Below, piece after piece: positions 33,088 through 43,207 of a stretch of 64,000 nt of DNA. A program made the position numbers and the translations under genes. Origin of the DNA: Austropuccinia psidii (lineage: Eukaryota; Basidiomycota; Pucciniomycetes; Pucciniales; Sphaerophragmiaceae). Below the pieces are notes generated by a model. The model was given only the letters and a program-made list of their open reading frames with translations. It was not told where the DNA came from and did no database searches. Where the stretch lies: the NCBI GenBank assembly GCA_023105745.1, contig JALGQZ010000001.1, positions 69,725,991-69,789,990 of the forward strand, read 5' to 3'. Position 1 is the stretch's first letter. Each line of letters starts with the position of its first letter.

Positions 33088-33102
33088 TTTAGAGGGAGGT
33101 TA
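33088..33102 (+). promoter_or_regulatory. Polypurine tract of gypsy element 2
   Basis: TTAGAGGGAGGTTA lies immediately before the 3' LTR start and nine bases after the polyprotein stop, the expected place and composition for the plus-strand primer. Confidence 0.65.
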
Positions 33103-34539
33103 TGTAAACCTGTGTCTCAAAACCAGAGCACAAGCATGAGAGCCAAAATACCATAAATCAATGGTGTAACCAAGATATCACCAAAACATTGAGCAGAGCC
33201 AAATTAGCTCAAAAGGAATCAAAAGAAAGAGGAAAATAACCCCTTTTTGAATATATAAGTCCAATCACCATAGGACAAAGAATAACAAAGTTATTCCTGC
33301 TCAAAGTTGTTGCTGAGCATACACCTTAATTTTCACCTCTCATCTAAAATCCAGAAGGAGAAGCTTAACCCCATCAAATGGGTATTCAAAATGAAGCTCT
33401 AAGCCAGGCATACCCAATGGTACTGACCAAACTGAGCTAGAACCAGTATTACTTGAGTTATGGCCAAATTCAGGCCAAATAGGGGTGAACAAAACATTCA
33501 CCTCCCATCTAACCTTTGCAGTTTTAGCGTGAGATACCTAAAGTGGGGTCTTTTTAGAGAGAGAACAATCAGGGATATCTGATGGTGTCATCCATTTCCC
33601 CATATCTCAACTAGAACAAACGTTTTGGGGCAAATACGCTCAATACAGCTTTTTTCCTAAACCACACAAATGTACAAAATTCTTGTGCATGGGATAACTT
33701 TGCCATATTTAATGATACCCATATCAAATGAGGTACCATTGTGTAGAGCACATACAGGGATACATACTGAACCAATTTTGAGGTTGATATCTCAAGAAAT
33801 GACAAATTTATGGCTGGTTTAAGGTCAGATTCCCACCTGCTGTCATATACAGCCTTACTATGGGATAATGCCCCATAATGATGAATATGAGGTGTCAAAT
33901 AGACAAAGGAGCTTGTTTTTACTTCAATACCTCACATTTCATCCAATACTGGGGTCCCATACAGTTTCTGTACAGCATTCTATGTGTCATACATGCCAGA
34001 ATCAGGCTGTGAGCTCCCCAGATGAAACTCTTCACCCTGTATTGGTGAAAACTGCCCATATGTGGTTTCAAACCCACATCTGAGCCCAATACAGGCTATA
34101 CAGGTCTTTTCAAACTACAATCCTATCCCAGAGAGTGAAAAAATCTTCACTTCCTCTAGTGGAAAGGTCTAGCACCCGTTCCACCCCATTTCAGGATAAA
34201 AAGGAGGCTTTTCACAGCCAGAATTGCTTTCCTCATCCTTCTCTTAAATTCCTACGTAGTACAACTGTCAGAAACAGTTATACTCTTGGAAATTAACCAG
34301 GTATAACTATAATCTTAATTATTGTAGACTTTATCATTGTAACCCAACAGGTAAAGCTGCACCCAGGGCTTTCAATAGCACTCACCACCACTATTCCACA
34401 ATAGTAAAGCCCTGTTATTCTCATTATAAACCCTTATTATCAACAAATAATTTTATTTTTAACCTTTATCACTGTGTCACAGTCATAGTTAAAGTTGTAA
34501 ATAGTCTAATTACAGCTTTATCATAGACTCAGCCTGACA
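33103..34539 (+). repeat. 3' LTR of gypsy element 2
   Basis: 1437 bp, TGTAAACCTGTGTCTC to CAGCCTGACA; the first bases have diverged from TGTCAGCC. The last 639 bp are about 99 percent identical to the 5' LTR, the first part only about 92 percent in the compared segment. Confidence 0.9.
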
Positions 34540-34810
34540 TTAGGCTTGTACAGGCTCCCAACCCTTCACATGCAAATCCTTATGCCTATATAGGTTCTGA
34601 ACAATTCCAACAACTCCTTATTCCAGTGCAGGCTCCCAAAGCTTCACATGCAGATACTGTTGTACAGGTTCCCAACAATTCTAACAGCTCCTTGCCTCAG
34701 TGCAGGCTCCCAATGCTTCACATGCAAATCCTTATGCTTGTACATGTTCCCAACAATTCAGACGATTCCTTACTCCGGGGAAGCCTCCTGAAAATTCCAA
34801 AAATTCCTTA
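34540..34810 (+). repeat. Minisatellite continuing after element 2
   Basis: Units contain GGCTCCCAA, CTTCACATGCAAATCCTTATG, CTTGTACAGGTTCCCAACA and ATTCTAACAGCTCCTT. They combine the 40-bp unit of 2590-2876 with an extra AACAATTC...CTCCTTA segment, giving about 80-bp higher-order units. The array ends in AAAATTCCAAAAATTCC, the same terminal motif as at 24846-24863. Confidence 0.7.
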
Positions 34811-34813
34811 CAT

Positions 34814-35209
34814 GACTAATATTAATAGCATGTGATCATAGGAAAGGCAATGACTCATGAATCTCTGGTGGATTGCTTACATGGGTGGAACCCCAGGTTT
34901 TTTACAGTCAAGATCTCATATGGTTCAGAACCATGGAAGCAGAGAATTTAGAAGGCAGTAATGGTGACTACTTGTATATTTTCTGAAAAAGAGGTTCACA
35001 CAAAGAAATACTGAATGAAACATTTGGTGCGGCACTTACACAAATTATTTTCACACAATAGATGCTTTGCACAATTGGAAAAGAAGGAAATCTCACAGGA
35101 AAAATGAATATAACAAAAATTGAAAAAATCATATATCAAGTACAACTAACTTATTTTAAAGATTGTATTATAAAAGTAAATAAGTGAAAAAATGCAAAAC
35201 CTTTTTTAT
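34814..35209. other. Downstream flank of gene-family copy B (duplicated)
   Basis: It aligns with 2881-3245. No separate gene is visible. It links the minisatellite to the 3' end of copy B, as in copy A. Confidence 0.5.
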
Positions 35210-36428
35210 TTCTTTTTAAAGGAATCTTGAGACTATACAAGTGATTTTCTCCTTTGGATACGCCTCCAATTCCTTTCCAAGGAGGGAGTTTAGTTCCTCC
35301 CAGAATTCCCAGTGCATTTCATTTCAATGAGTCACATCCACAAAGGGAATCATGAGGAGCAATTGGCAATGCTCCAACAAGATTTGATTTATTGAGTTGT
35401 GGACAATTGCTTGAGGAATGATTAGGGTTGGTTGCAAGTTGGTAAATTCCTGCCAAGCCTCATTGTGGGAATGAGGGGAGGAGGCGGTTGGGATCTCTGT
35501 GGAAGAAACCAGGGTAGGAGTGGAGGGGCAAGTCAATGGACATATTGTCAATGTAAATTGCAGAGTGGGGAGTAGCGGGACAAGCTGGAGATGGTTAAAG
35601 GAGGGGTGAGGGAAAGTTGGTAAGCATAAAAAACGTAAAGAGGGGATTTACCAAAAGGTTCCTCTGTGGATTGCGTCAGAGCCACCTCAGTTTCAGGCTC
35701 ATGAGTCAAAACATCCTGATGTGATGAGACTTGAGATTTGTAGGATTTAATTGGGCCTGGAATAGGTGGCTCATCATGTTGGGAGGGTTCTACAAAAGGA
35801 GGAAGGAGTCAGTTCACTTGAGTCAAAAGTTGATATTAGAAAAGGAATGGTTTTCTGCTTACTGTGGAACAAGTCCTCCAACCATCAGGTGCCACTTGGG
35901 CCTTGAGTCGGTTGCTGTGGAGTTTTCTTGCAAGGAATCCAAGGAACAGGAGTCTCTTGTCACAGGGGATTTGGTGGGTTTTCTTTTATGAGTAAAGAAT
36001 AATTATTAGTATGATTTCAGGAAGAAAAATAAGAGCTTGCTTTGATGTTTGAACCCCATGGGTGACAAGGCATGGTGAGGATCAGCCCAAGCTTGAATGT
36101 CCTCTTGCCATCACCATCTTTCATTGGCCATATGATCACTTTGGTCCGGTCAAGGAGTGAAGTGACTATTAGATGGTGGCCTTGGAGAGGGGGTGGACAA
36201 AAGGATACTTGAGGGCACAGGACTAATTGTGCAGAAGCATTACTGTATGCCAGCTTGGGGTTGCAGAGTCCATTCCCGCTTGGGAATGCTTTCATCATTG
36301 TTGACAACAAAGGAATCCTCACAAGGGTGTCTTGGGTGGGAACTCCTCTGGCCACATGGTCAGACCGGTTGCACAACAAACAAGCATTTCTTGTGTGCTT
36401 GTCCACAAGCATCACAAGCATTGGTCAT
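35210..36428 (-). pseudogene. Rust gene-family copy B, zinc-cluster-like start, decayed
   Basis: Reading on the minus strand, an ATG at 36428-36426 begins MTNACDACGQAHKKCLFVV. Its CDAC...KKC spacing recalls a fungal zinc cluster half. A frameshift or stop at 36362-36360 follows; the next 134 codons continue in another frame to 36017. Then come LFHSKQKTIPFLISTFDSS, an acidic EPE segment, the conserved 67-nt intron (35651 to 35585), NQILLEHCQLL and FVDVTH. An in-frame TGA comes next, where copy A has CAT, then NEMHWEFWEELNSLLG. The codon where copy A has His and copy B has TGA fits an ancestral CGN arginine lost by CpG decay. Function is unknown. Confidence 0.55.
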
Positions 36429-38686
36429 TGTGGAGGAGTGGATGCAGGGGATACCCTTCTTAGAGCACAAAGTGCACAACATCTAAAAACAATACAATTT
36501 GGGTAAGTAACTGAATAGAAAGGAATATTTCAAGAATAGAGGAAGACATAAGATGAATTATTGGTTTAAACCCAAATTCAATTAGTAAGGCTCTAGAAGT
36601 GAGTTTTGAAGAGTCTGAAAGAAAGTCATAGTGAAAATTTAGTATTAAGAGTGGAACATAATATGCACAGAACTTTTATATGAAAAATATGATGCACAAT
36701 GCAGGTAGGAGAGGGTTGCTGAATATATAATAGGGAAAAAAATACAGCAGAAAGAAAGGGGAGTGGTAAGTTTTGCACAAAAGAAAAGAGTGGAAAGGAA
36801 GGAACAAAAAAGGGGAATATGCACAAGAATGAGAAGAGTGGGTCATCTGGAAAAAAGTGAAGGGCATGTTGGGAAAAGATGGTCTTTTATACCAGGTTGA
36901 AGCTGAGACGATTCCAGCAGTCGGAGCACCCAACAAGGTCTCAGCTTCAAGGCCTGTTGAAAAAATGAAATCTCAGTCACAGCCAATGCTTCAACTGAGA
37001 AGGGAAAGGCCCATGTGAGGCAGGGGAACAAAGGGATTCAGGCTTAGTATTTAAATTGATTGAATTTTCATACTCAGTCACATCCCCTTTGTTGCATTAA
37101 ATAGCCCCCTAATTGCCTAGGAGTGTTTTGGTGAGGGCATTGTTGAATGTGCATGGTGCATGCAATCAACAAATGCCCCATGCAGAACATTAAATGGTGC
37201 ATTTGGGCACAGCTCACCATGGCAAGTATACCACCATTATGTCCAGGTGATACAGTTTCAACAAAGGGTTGGGAGGCTGTATGAAAAGTGAATACCACAT
37301 GAGCTTGGGTTGACCAATTGCACAGGTCTGCTTTGGGGTCATAATTGAAATGCTCAGAGGCTGAACATTTGAATTGCACAGCTGTCAAGCTATTGGTATA
37401 ACAATATCAAATGCACCCCTTCTGAGAAATTGCTATTTCATCTTTGTAAGCACACATCCTGAGCATTTTGAACAACATTGGAAGACAGTTTGGCCAGGAT
37501 GGGCATCTCACCCACTTAGGTAAAGTGCACAGAAGTGGGCTCTCCAATGAGCTATTGTGAAAAGTTCTCCAATCATGGCATTCCACAAAGCTCCTGTAGT
37601 GAGCTTTTGAAAATGACATGCTGAGCTGGCATGTGCAAATCAGGTGAATCAGCATACTGAGCATGCATCTTGGAATTAGGAATAATTTGGGTCATACGCC
37701 AATGGTCAACTCACTCCAGTGCTGAGGTTGTGGCAAACTATGGCTGGTGCCCACTTATGAACTTCACACTGGAAAATTGCCAGGCCACCATAGGCTTTTA
37801 GATGCACCCCTCCACGGGTCATACACAGGCCATTTTTACCCGCTTAGTCAACCTTTTACTGACTGTCCTCCAACCAACGATTCTGTTGTGCAGGTGGCCC
37901 CCTGATCCGCAGATGCTCTCCCGCCTGTGCCCGCAAACCTGAGGCCAATCAGCGCGGATCATCTACAGTTTCATACCCATTAAAATTCCCCATGCCTATG
38001 ATTACTGAGGCTGGTTTTTTTTGTGGGGGGACCCACCACTGCTGGTCATACGCTGGACATTTGCACACGCACTGCGGAGATTTTGGGGCCTGTCTTCCAG
38101 CCAACAGTCACACAATCCCCCCTGGAATCCCAGTATGTGTCAGTCCACAATAAAACTCATGTTTGGTGGCATGCCACCCTACATGCCTTTTCTGCCCACA
38201 CAAAAAGATCCCCACAGTGAAATTTTCCTTTCCACTTCCACCATTTCCCAGTAGGTCACTGTACAACAATTACCCTGGGGAAGATACACTTACTGTACAC
38301 TGTCACACCAGCAAACATGGCTGCAGGCCTCCAATATTCCACTGTACAAGAAGTTTCTACAACCCACCCAATTTTGGATATGTTAATGTGAACCTTGGAC
38401 CACCAAACCTTGGGTAATACATGGCAGATCCAGCAGTCATATTGGTGCACTCACATTCTTGCCACCTTGCCTTGATATATTCACCAAATTGGATAAGAAA
38501 ACTATAAATCCAAGAGGCCCATGTTCCAAAAAACCATGCACGTAACCACAGGCCATCCCCCTTTGAGCACATTGCTGCCACTCATATGATGTCCACCACC
38601 TGTGCTTTTTGCCCTTTGTTCCCTCTAGATAACCCTTCCTGATCAGATCATTTCAGACCGTTTTCAAATAATTTAAAATAGCCATA
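36429..38686. other. Non-coding, partly GC-balanced; imperfect duplication near 37800-38260
   Basis: No convincing gene is seen. 36500-37070 is purine-rich and AT-rich. 37700-38300 has more CpG and two diverged copies of a segment starting GGTCATACAC and GGTCATACGC (37817 and 38045), each followed after about 45-60 bases by GACTGTCCTCCAACCAAC or GCCTGTCTTCCAGCCAAC. A perfect palindrome GGTGGCATGCCACC is at 38165-38178. Open frames on both strands are short and overlapping and look like chance frames. Confidence 0.4.
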
Positions 38687-39169
38687 ATGACATCCCCTTC
38701 ACAACCACTTTGCATTGGGATGATTAATCTTTGTATTCAAATAAATAGTGATATAGCCTTCAATCATGATAATTCCCACTTACCTTCTTGGATTATCCTA
38801 TGGAACAATCAACATAATCTATTTTTATATCTCCCCAATCACCAGCAGACTATTGGCTCTATCCCTGAAACTCTTGCTAAAACGTTGATACCATTCCTTG
38901 GGGCACCACAAGCTTTCATGCACTGTGGTCCTGGTGGCACATGGATTGAAAATTGCCAATCAAATCCTACTCAAACATTATTTGTTGAGGGAGTATTTAC
39001 GACTGATCCAGATAAACCTTCCTCATTTCAGAAACCCAATCTAGCATTGATGTTCTTCACCTGGTATCCAAACATTCTATTCATAATTGAAAGCTTTAGA
39101 AAACAAGACTTCAAGCTTCAAATTCCTAAAGAATATGACTGTAATTCTCATACAGTAATTAAGTGTTAA
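38687..39169 (+). CDS. Hypothetical protein, 160 aa, unrecognised
   Basis: ATG at 38687 opens 160 codons to TAA 39167-39169. The composition is protein-like and includes ALMFFTWYPNILFIIESF, GPGGTWIENC and a charged C-terminus ending HTVIKC. No family is recognised and no membrane or signal segment is clear at the start. The frame may be the last exon of a longer gene, because the region upstream (38021-38680) is of similar composition. CpG is scarce inside. It could equally be a remnant of an unrecognised transposon. Confidence 0.3.
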   Translation: MTSPSQPLCIGMINLCIQINSDIAFNHDNSHLPSWIILWNNQHNLFLYLPNHQQTIGSIPETLAKTLIPFLGAPQAFMHCGPGGTWIENCQSNPTQTLFVEGVFTTDPDKPSSFQKPNLALMFFTWYPNILFIIESFRKQDFKLQIPKEYDCNSHTVIKC

Positions 39170-40530
39170 ATTTTATTTTTATTTTAACTCTCTATCATGT
39201 ATATTTCAGGAGATATCAGCTCAAAACCATGAATGTATGCACTGATAATAAAGGCTAATATATTCAGCTTAATTCCTTAAGTATTAACTTCAGAGGAATG
39301 ACACAAAATTGTTTTATGTGTAATTTTTCATGGGGAAGCCAACGGTGAAATTCATTTTACATTTTTTCTCATTGTTTTCTGAGATAAATAAGAGTTTATT
39401 TTGTTTTATGGCATTTTTACTTATTACTCATTAAGTATTGACTTTACAGATATGCCATAAAAATGATATATGTATGTGTGTTTTATCATGAGGAATCTAA
39501 TGGTGTAATTTATTTTACATGTTTATTCATTATATTAAAAGTTAATTTATCATTCATCCCTTTTTATGGTATTTTTACTTATTTTAATATAATTATTTAG
39601 AGGAATAATTATTATAAAGTTTTTCTTGTGAACTTTTTAGATATTTGGTCATATCTCAAATGCTCACAAGTGATCTCTCTAAGTATTTTTGAGTTGAAAG
39701 TATGAATCAATGATTGTTCATATATTTTTGATTCACCATATATGGAGTTGTATTTCATGGCCATGTGGAGACCTTGTGGACACAAGGTCTAGCCTATTGT
39801 TGGGAGTAAAGGAAGTTCTATTAAGCCAGACATAGTGGAGGTCTCTTGGATTTTATAGAACATCCACATAAACTTTAAGTGTTTAATGACTTTTTTTTGA
39901 TGGGATATTAATGGCATTTGGATGGTTCTAGGTGAATTTCCCAAAGGGTTTCTTAGGCATGAATTTTAAAGGAATGCAGGCTCTGGGTCAACTTGGTAAC
40001 ATGACACAGGCATTTTGGCATCTAGGTTATCAGGTGTGATGGGAACTTTGTGCCCAGAGTGATAAGTTCAGATACTTTTTTCATCTGACCATGATTTGAG
40101 CGGAGGGTCTTTGCCCTTTGGAGTATCTTTTTTCTTGTTTTACTTTAAAATTAGGAAAATTTTAAGACTCATGAGCCAGGGTGTAAACCAGCTGGAGTTT
40201 GACACCTTGATATGTAACTTTTGGCTCATGACGACCTAAAAGTTGGCACACGGATTTCGTCCTATGAATCACCCTATTGCTAGGTCTTGTAGGAACTTTT
40301 CTCATTTTTCTATCATTTCTTCTATATGCTATAGGCATTAATTCCCCCTCATTGGTTAGCTACTGCTATCTAACTACAAGTCCATACAATGCAACATCAT
40401 TTTTTTGCAAAGGGTATTTTATGCATAATCATTGATGAAAGAGCGTAGTACCAATTTAAATCACTGCTTACCATCATCTGAGAAGGACTCTGCTTTACAA
40501 GCGTAATGAAACCTCTAAAACACTTTCCAT
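39170..40530. other. AT-rich intergenic sequence, nothing recognised
   Basis: No gene or repeat family is seen. A small perfect hairpin, GACCTTGTG-GA-CACAAGGTC, lies at 39770-39789. CpG content starts to rise after about 40080. Confidence 0.45.
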
Positions 40531-40543
40531 TTGATTTTTATAG

Positions 40544-40728
40544 TATTAACCTTTTGCTGCTGTATTTATTACGTTCGCAATGATCCTCGAGTTTGCTTTA
40601 AAGCTGAGATGGTCATGCAATTGGTATCCAGCCAAGCTCTTTTTACTCAAACTGACTTGCAATGCTGTACTAACTCACCGCTATTAGGAAAAAATCTGGT
40701 GGAATGTTCAATGACGAGTATCAGATAA
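40544..40728 (+). CDS. Possible cysteine-rich 3' exon
   Basis: An acceptor-like TTTTTATAG ends at 40543. The frame that follows encodes about 61 residues with seven Cys (TFCCCIYYV, RVCFK, LQCCTN, VECSM) and ends in TAA after TSIR. It lies at the left border of the CpG-rich island. No ATG start is present, so if real it is an exon with upstream parts that I could not define. Cysteine richness and size would fit a secreted protein, but this is weak. Confidence 0.2.
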
Positions 40729-41313
40729 ATTCTCGAGAGCAGACGCGCTTGGATGTCAACCCGCCGGTGCATGCGATGATCGGATCAGTTGACCAAAAAA
40801 ACTCTTGATTCACTGACACTCGATCTGTTAGTTAAGTGGGCTCGTGGAGTGAAATTGCGATCCGATTTGATCCGATCATCATCAAATTGAACTTAATCTA
40901 TCGATCATTTCAGCGTGATACTCATCTGCTAAGCCAAGGCCGTAAGCCAGACGTCATCCTCATCAAGCCAAATGCGAACAAAGTTTGGCTTAGGCAGCAC
41001 TAGCACATTATGCTCACGAGACAAAAGTCTTGAAGCGCGTTCGTCCTATCAATGCTGTTTGGCCGTGGAGGACTTTTGTCAAAGGGGTGCCTGTAAATTC
41101 AGCCTGTGCGCCGGGAAAGGCAAGAGTGAAAGAGCAGAGGTGACGTCATTCGCAGAATGGTCAACGCATTTAAAAGCCAACACTTATCTGGCCAGAAGCG
41201 GCTTTTCGTCCCAGCTAGAACTCCAAATTATTATTATCTTTTAGAAAAATTAAAATTGGAATTCCTATTAAACTACCCAGTAAAAATACTTGCTCAAATC
41301 CAAGTCAACAAAA

Positions 41314-41850
41314 ATGAGACTTTTGACCCTTACCCGCCAGCTTGCTCAACGCCAACCAGGAATGGCAAAGTCTTCGAGAATCTGCTATGGTTTCTCTACC
41401 ACAGCCCAGGTAAAAGATTTTGTTGGAAAGGCTCACGCAGCAGCTGAAACCGTCAGTCTCCTGGCTATTTCGCCGCTTTCTATACTCATTTAGCAATTGT
41501 GTCTGGCTAACACCGCTTCCCTTGATTTCGCATTCTTCTACACAGGTCAATAAAAAAGTCGGCCAAGTGGCAGCTAAGGGGCTTGAAGGAGTAGAAAACG
41601 CTGCGCAAAGAGTTAAACGCGCTGGTGGCTCCATTTCCGAACAAGCACAAAATGTAAGTAATCCGAAATTCATCTATCAGGCTTGTTGCGTCGCCGATCT
41701 ACGCCGGAAGGGTTGATCTTAGAAACAAGCTCAATGTTTTTTTCGCGGACATCTTTTTAGGTCTCTCACGATGCTAAGCAAGAATTGGGCAAAGTCAAAC
41801 ACTCTGCCAAGGAATTGGCGCAAGACGCGAAAAACAAAATTCGTGCCTAA
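41314..41850 (+). CDS. Small mitochondrial LEA-like helical protein, three exons
   Basis: Exons are 41314-41451, 41546-41653 and 41761-41850. Introns are 94 nt (GTCAGT...CACAG, branch-like GCTAAC at 41506-41511) and 107 nt (GTAAGT...TTTTTAG), both phase 0. The product is 111 aa. Residues 1-22 are Arg-rich without acidic residues (MRLLTLTRQLAQRQ), a typical mitochondrial presequence. The rest is Ala/Lys/Glu-rich amphipathic helix with repeated patterns such as NKKVGQVAAKGLEGV and KQELGKVKHSAKELAQ, like LEA group or apolipoprotein-type helices. A role in membrane or stress protection is inferred. An alternative donor CAG|GTAAAA at 41410 is also phase 0 and would give 97 aa. Confidence 0.75.
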
Positions 41851-42375
41851 AAATATATCTCCGCCCAAGGAGCTGGTGTAAAATTCTACTTCATCTTGTA
41901 ATAACCCATCTGCGGAGAGTATCGCAAACGCGATAATCGATTGATAACGGCTTTATCAACGATGAAATTGTAAAAGGTCTGGATTCCTTACCCAACCATT
42001 GTGCATTCCAAACTTAGTATAGCAAACCAAAGACTTTTGATTTTGAAGTGACTTCACACGCTTTTAACTACGGCTCAGTCCTCCCTTTGCCGCAAAGTGT
42101 CAGAGGAAAAAGAACATTAGGCTCCTCCTAGTTTCTTACTTGCACCTCAATTCAGACCAGCTGTAGATCAAGCTAGTACCAAGATGGAAGCTTATTAAGT
42201 CGCTCAAGATTAGCAAATCAAGCCCCATCTAAGACTATTTGCCATCACGTAGGGTAATTGATATAAATCCAGAAATCATTTTTTGGTCTATTCTCGTCAA
42301 ATTCAATTCTTTATTTGTTGCCTTATCGATTATCAGGTCTTCTCAACACTTCCTTTTAAGAGACTCGTGAGGTAA

Positions 42376-42650
42376 AGCACTTTCATCATTTTATTCATTC
42401 TACTTGCCATCGGACATCAAGCTAACCAAGCAGCAATGGCCTGGCAATTACTCGGTCAGAATAAAAGACATTTCTATTTTGCTGATGGATGCTGTGCTGC
42501 TTGCTCAGAGATAGAGTGCGCGTCAGAAGGAAAGCGCTTCGGTAAGACGTATAATCAAGGCTGAGATGGCGCTAACAAGTATATGATCTAGGTAGACAGC
42601 AAGGGCGATGTATTTGGAAGGCGGAAAGCACTAATTGCCACAAGGATTGA
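42376..42650 (+). CDS. Candidate small cysteine-rich secreted protein, two exons, start unclear
   Basis: An open frame from 42376 (after TAA) runs to 42541, then a 50-nt intron (GTAAGA, branch-like GCTAAC at 42571, acceptor ATCTAG at 42591), then 42592-42650 with TGA. Up to 74 residues are encoded. They begin with a signal-peptide-like hydrophobic run (FIILFILLAIGHQANQA) and end in a domain with six Cys (DGCCAACSEIEC, GRCIWK, TNCHKD). The only ATG in frame (42436) lies after the hydrophobic run, so the true start may be in an unseen upstream exon or may have been lost. Size, signal and six Cys recall rust effector candidates. Uncertain. Confidence 0.4.
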
Positions 42651-42662
42651 GGAAGCCACACT

Positions 42663-42962
42663 TCAAGACAATTTGAGCAAGTATATTGAAAAAACAATCA
42701 TCAAGACCGCAGCCATGTTATTGTTTACACTAGTCACACAACCCAAATAATCTCTGGAAATAATGCTATGACCTACGCAGAAATGAACGGCGACCATTAC
42801 AAGGCAGCAGCCACCCACAGTGCCAACTAACAAAAGCAAGCAAGCAACTTTTGAATAGATGTAGCACCAGAACGGGGCAAGCTCGCATCTTCTGATGATA
42901 CTATACTCGCGGGCGCCATCTCCTATTTCTGCTTTTTGTTTTTTATTCGTCCACTCAATCAT
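42663..42962 (-). CDS. Hypothetical small membrane protein, 99 aa
   Basis: ATG at 42962-42960 opens 99 codons on the minus strand to TGA at 42663. A polar N-terminus is followed by two likely membrane segments (ACLLLLVGTVGGCCLVMVAV near residues 40-59 and AAVLMIVFSIYLLKL near 84-98). It is convergent with the cysteine-rich candidate and ends 12 bp from it. The CpG content is high, as in the rest of the island. No family is recognised, and it may be part of a larger spliced gene or a chance frame. Confidence 0.3.
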   Translation of the reverse strand: MIEWTNKKQKAEIGDGAREYSIIRRCELAPFWCYIYSKVACLLLLVGTVGGCCLVMVAVHFCVGHSIISRDYLGCVTSVNNNMAAVLMIVFSIYLLKLS

Positions 42963-43207
42963 CTTGGGGATCTTTTTTCCTTTTTAAATCAGATTTTCAT
43001 TCTTTACCTCATTCAAAACTCTTCTTCATCATCAGTACCCTAAATATTCTTTCTCCTATCACATTATACATCACATGGCCTTTGAGAAGTTAAAAGTAGA
43101 CAAAAACTGCCCCAGCTGGGCAAAGACCACACCCATTTTAAATGAAATCCCATGAAATCACTCCCCTTTGATTTTTCATGATTACTGCTTTTTGAATTTT
43201 CATGATT

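Larger units (their letters stand above)
24869..34539 (+). mobile_element. Gypsy element 2, complete-length Ty3/gypsy LTR retrotransposon, plus strand
   Basis: The element is 9671 bp with two 1437-bp LTRs (TGTCAGCCTGTGACTC...CAGCCTGACA), the same family as element 1 in the other orientation. Order: LTR, primer site, leader, ORF-A, gag, protease, RT, RNase H, integrase, purine tract, LTR. Flanking pentamers TTTTG and TTAGG do not match convincingly, so a target duplication is not proven. Gag-pol has at least seven stop codons and a 13-bp deletion; ORF-A is open throughout. It splits the minisatellite block downstream of gene-family copy B. Confidence 0.92.
40560..42962. other. CpG-rich gene island
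   Basis: CG dinucleotides are frequent here (for example CGATGATCGGATCAG, GAAGCGCGTTCGTCC, GACGCGAAAAACAAAATTCG), whereas kilobases on either side have almost none. It is also free of the LTR families. The contrast marks it as low-copy DNA that has escaped the C-to-T decay affecting repeats. Parts without called genes (40729-41313, 41851-42375) are probably promoter, UTR or intron sequence of the genes listed within it. Confidence 0.7.

Noticed and set aside
36017..36486. Plus-strand frames of 97 and 83 codons
   Set aside because: Antisense of gene-family copy B, which has motif and intron support on the minus strand.
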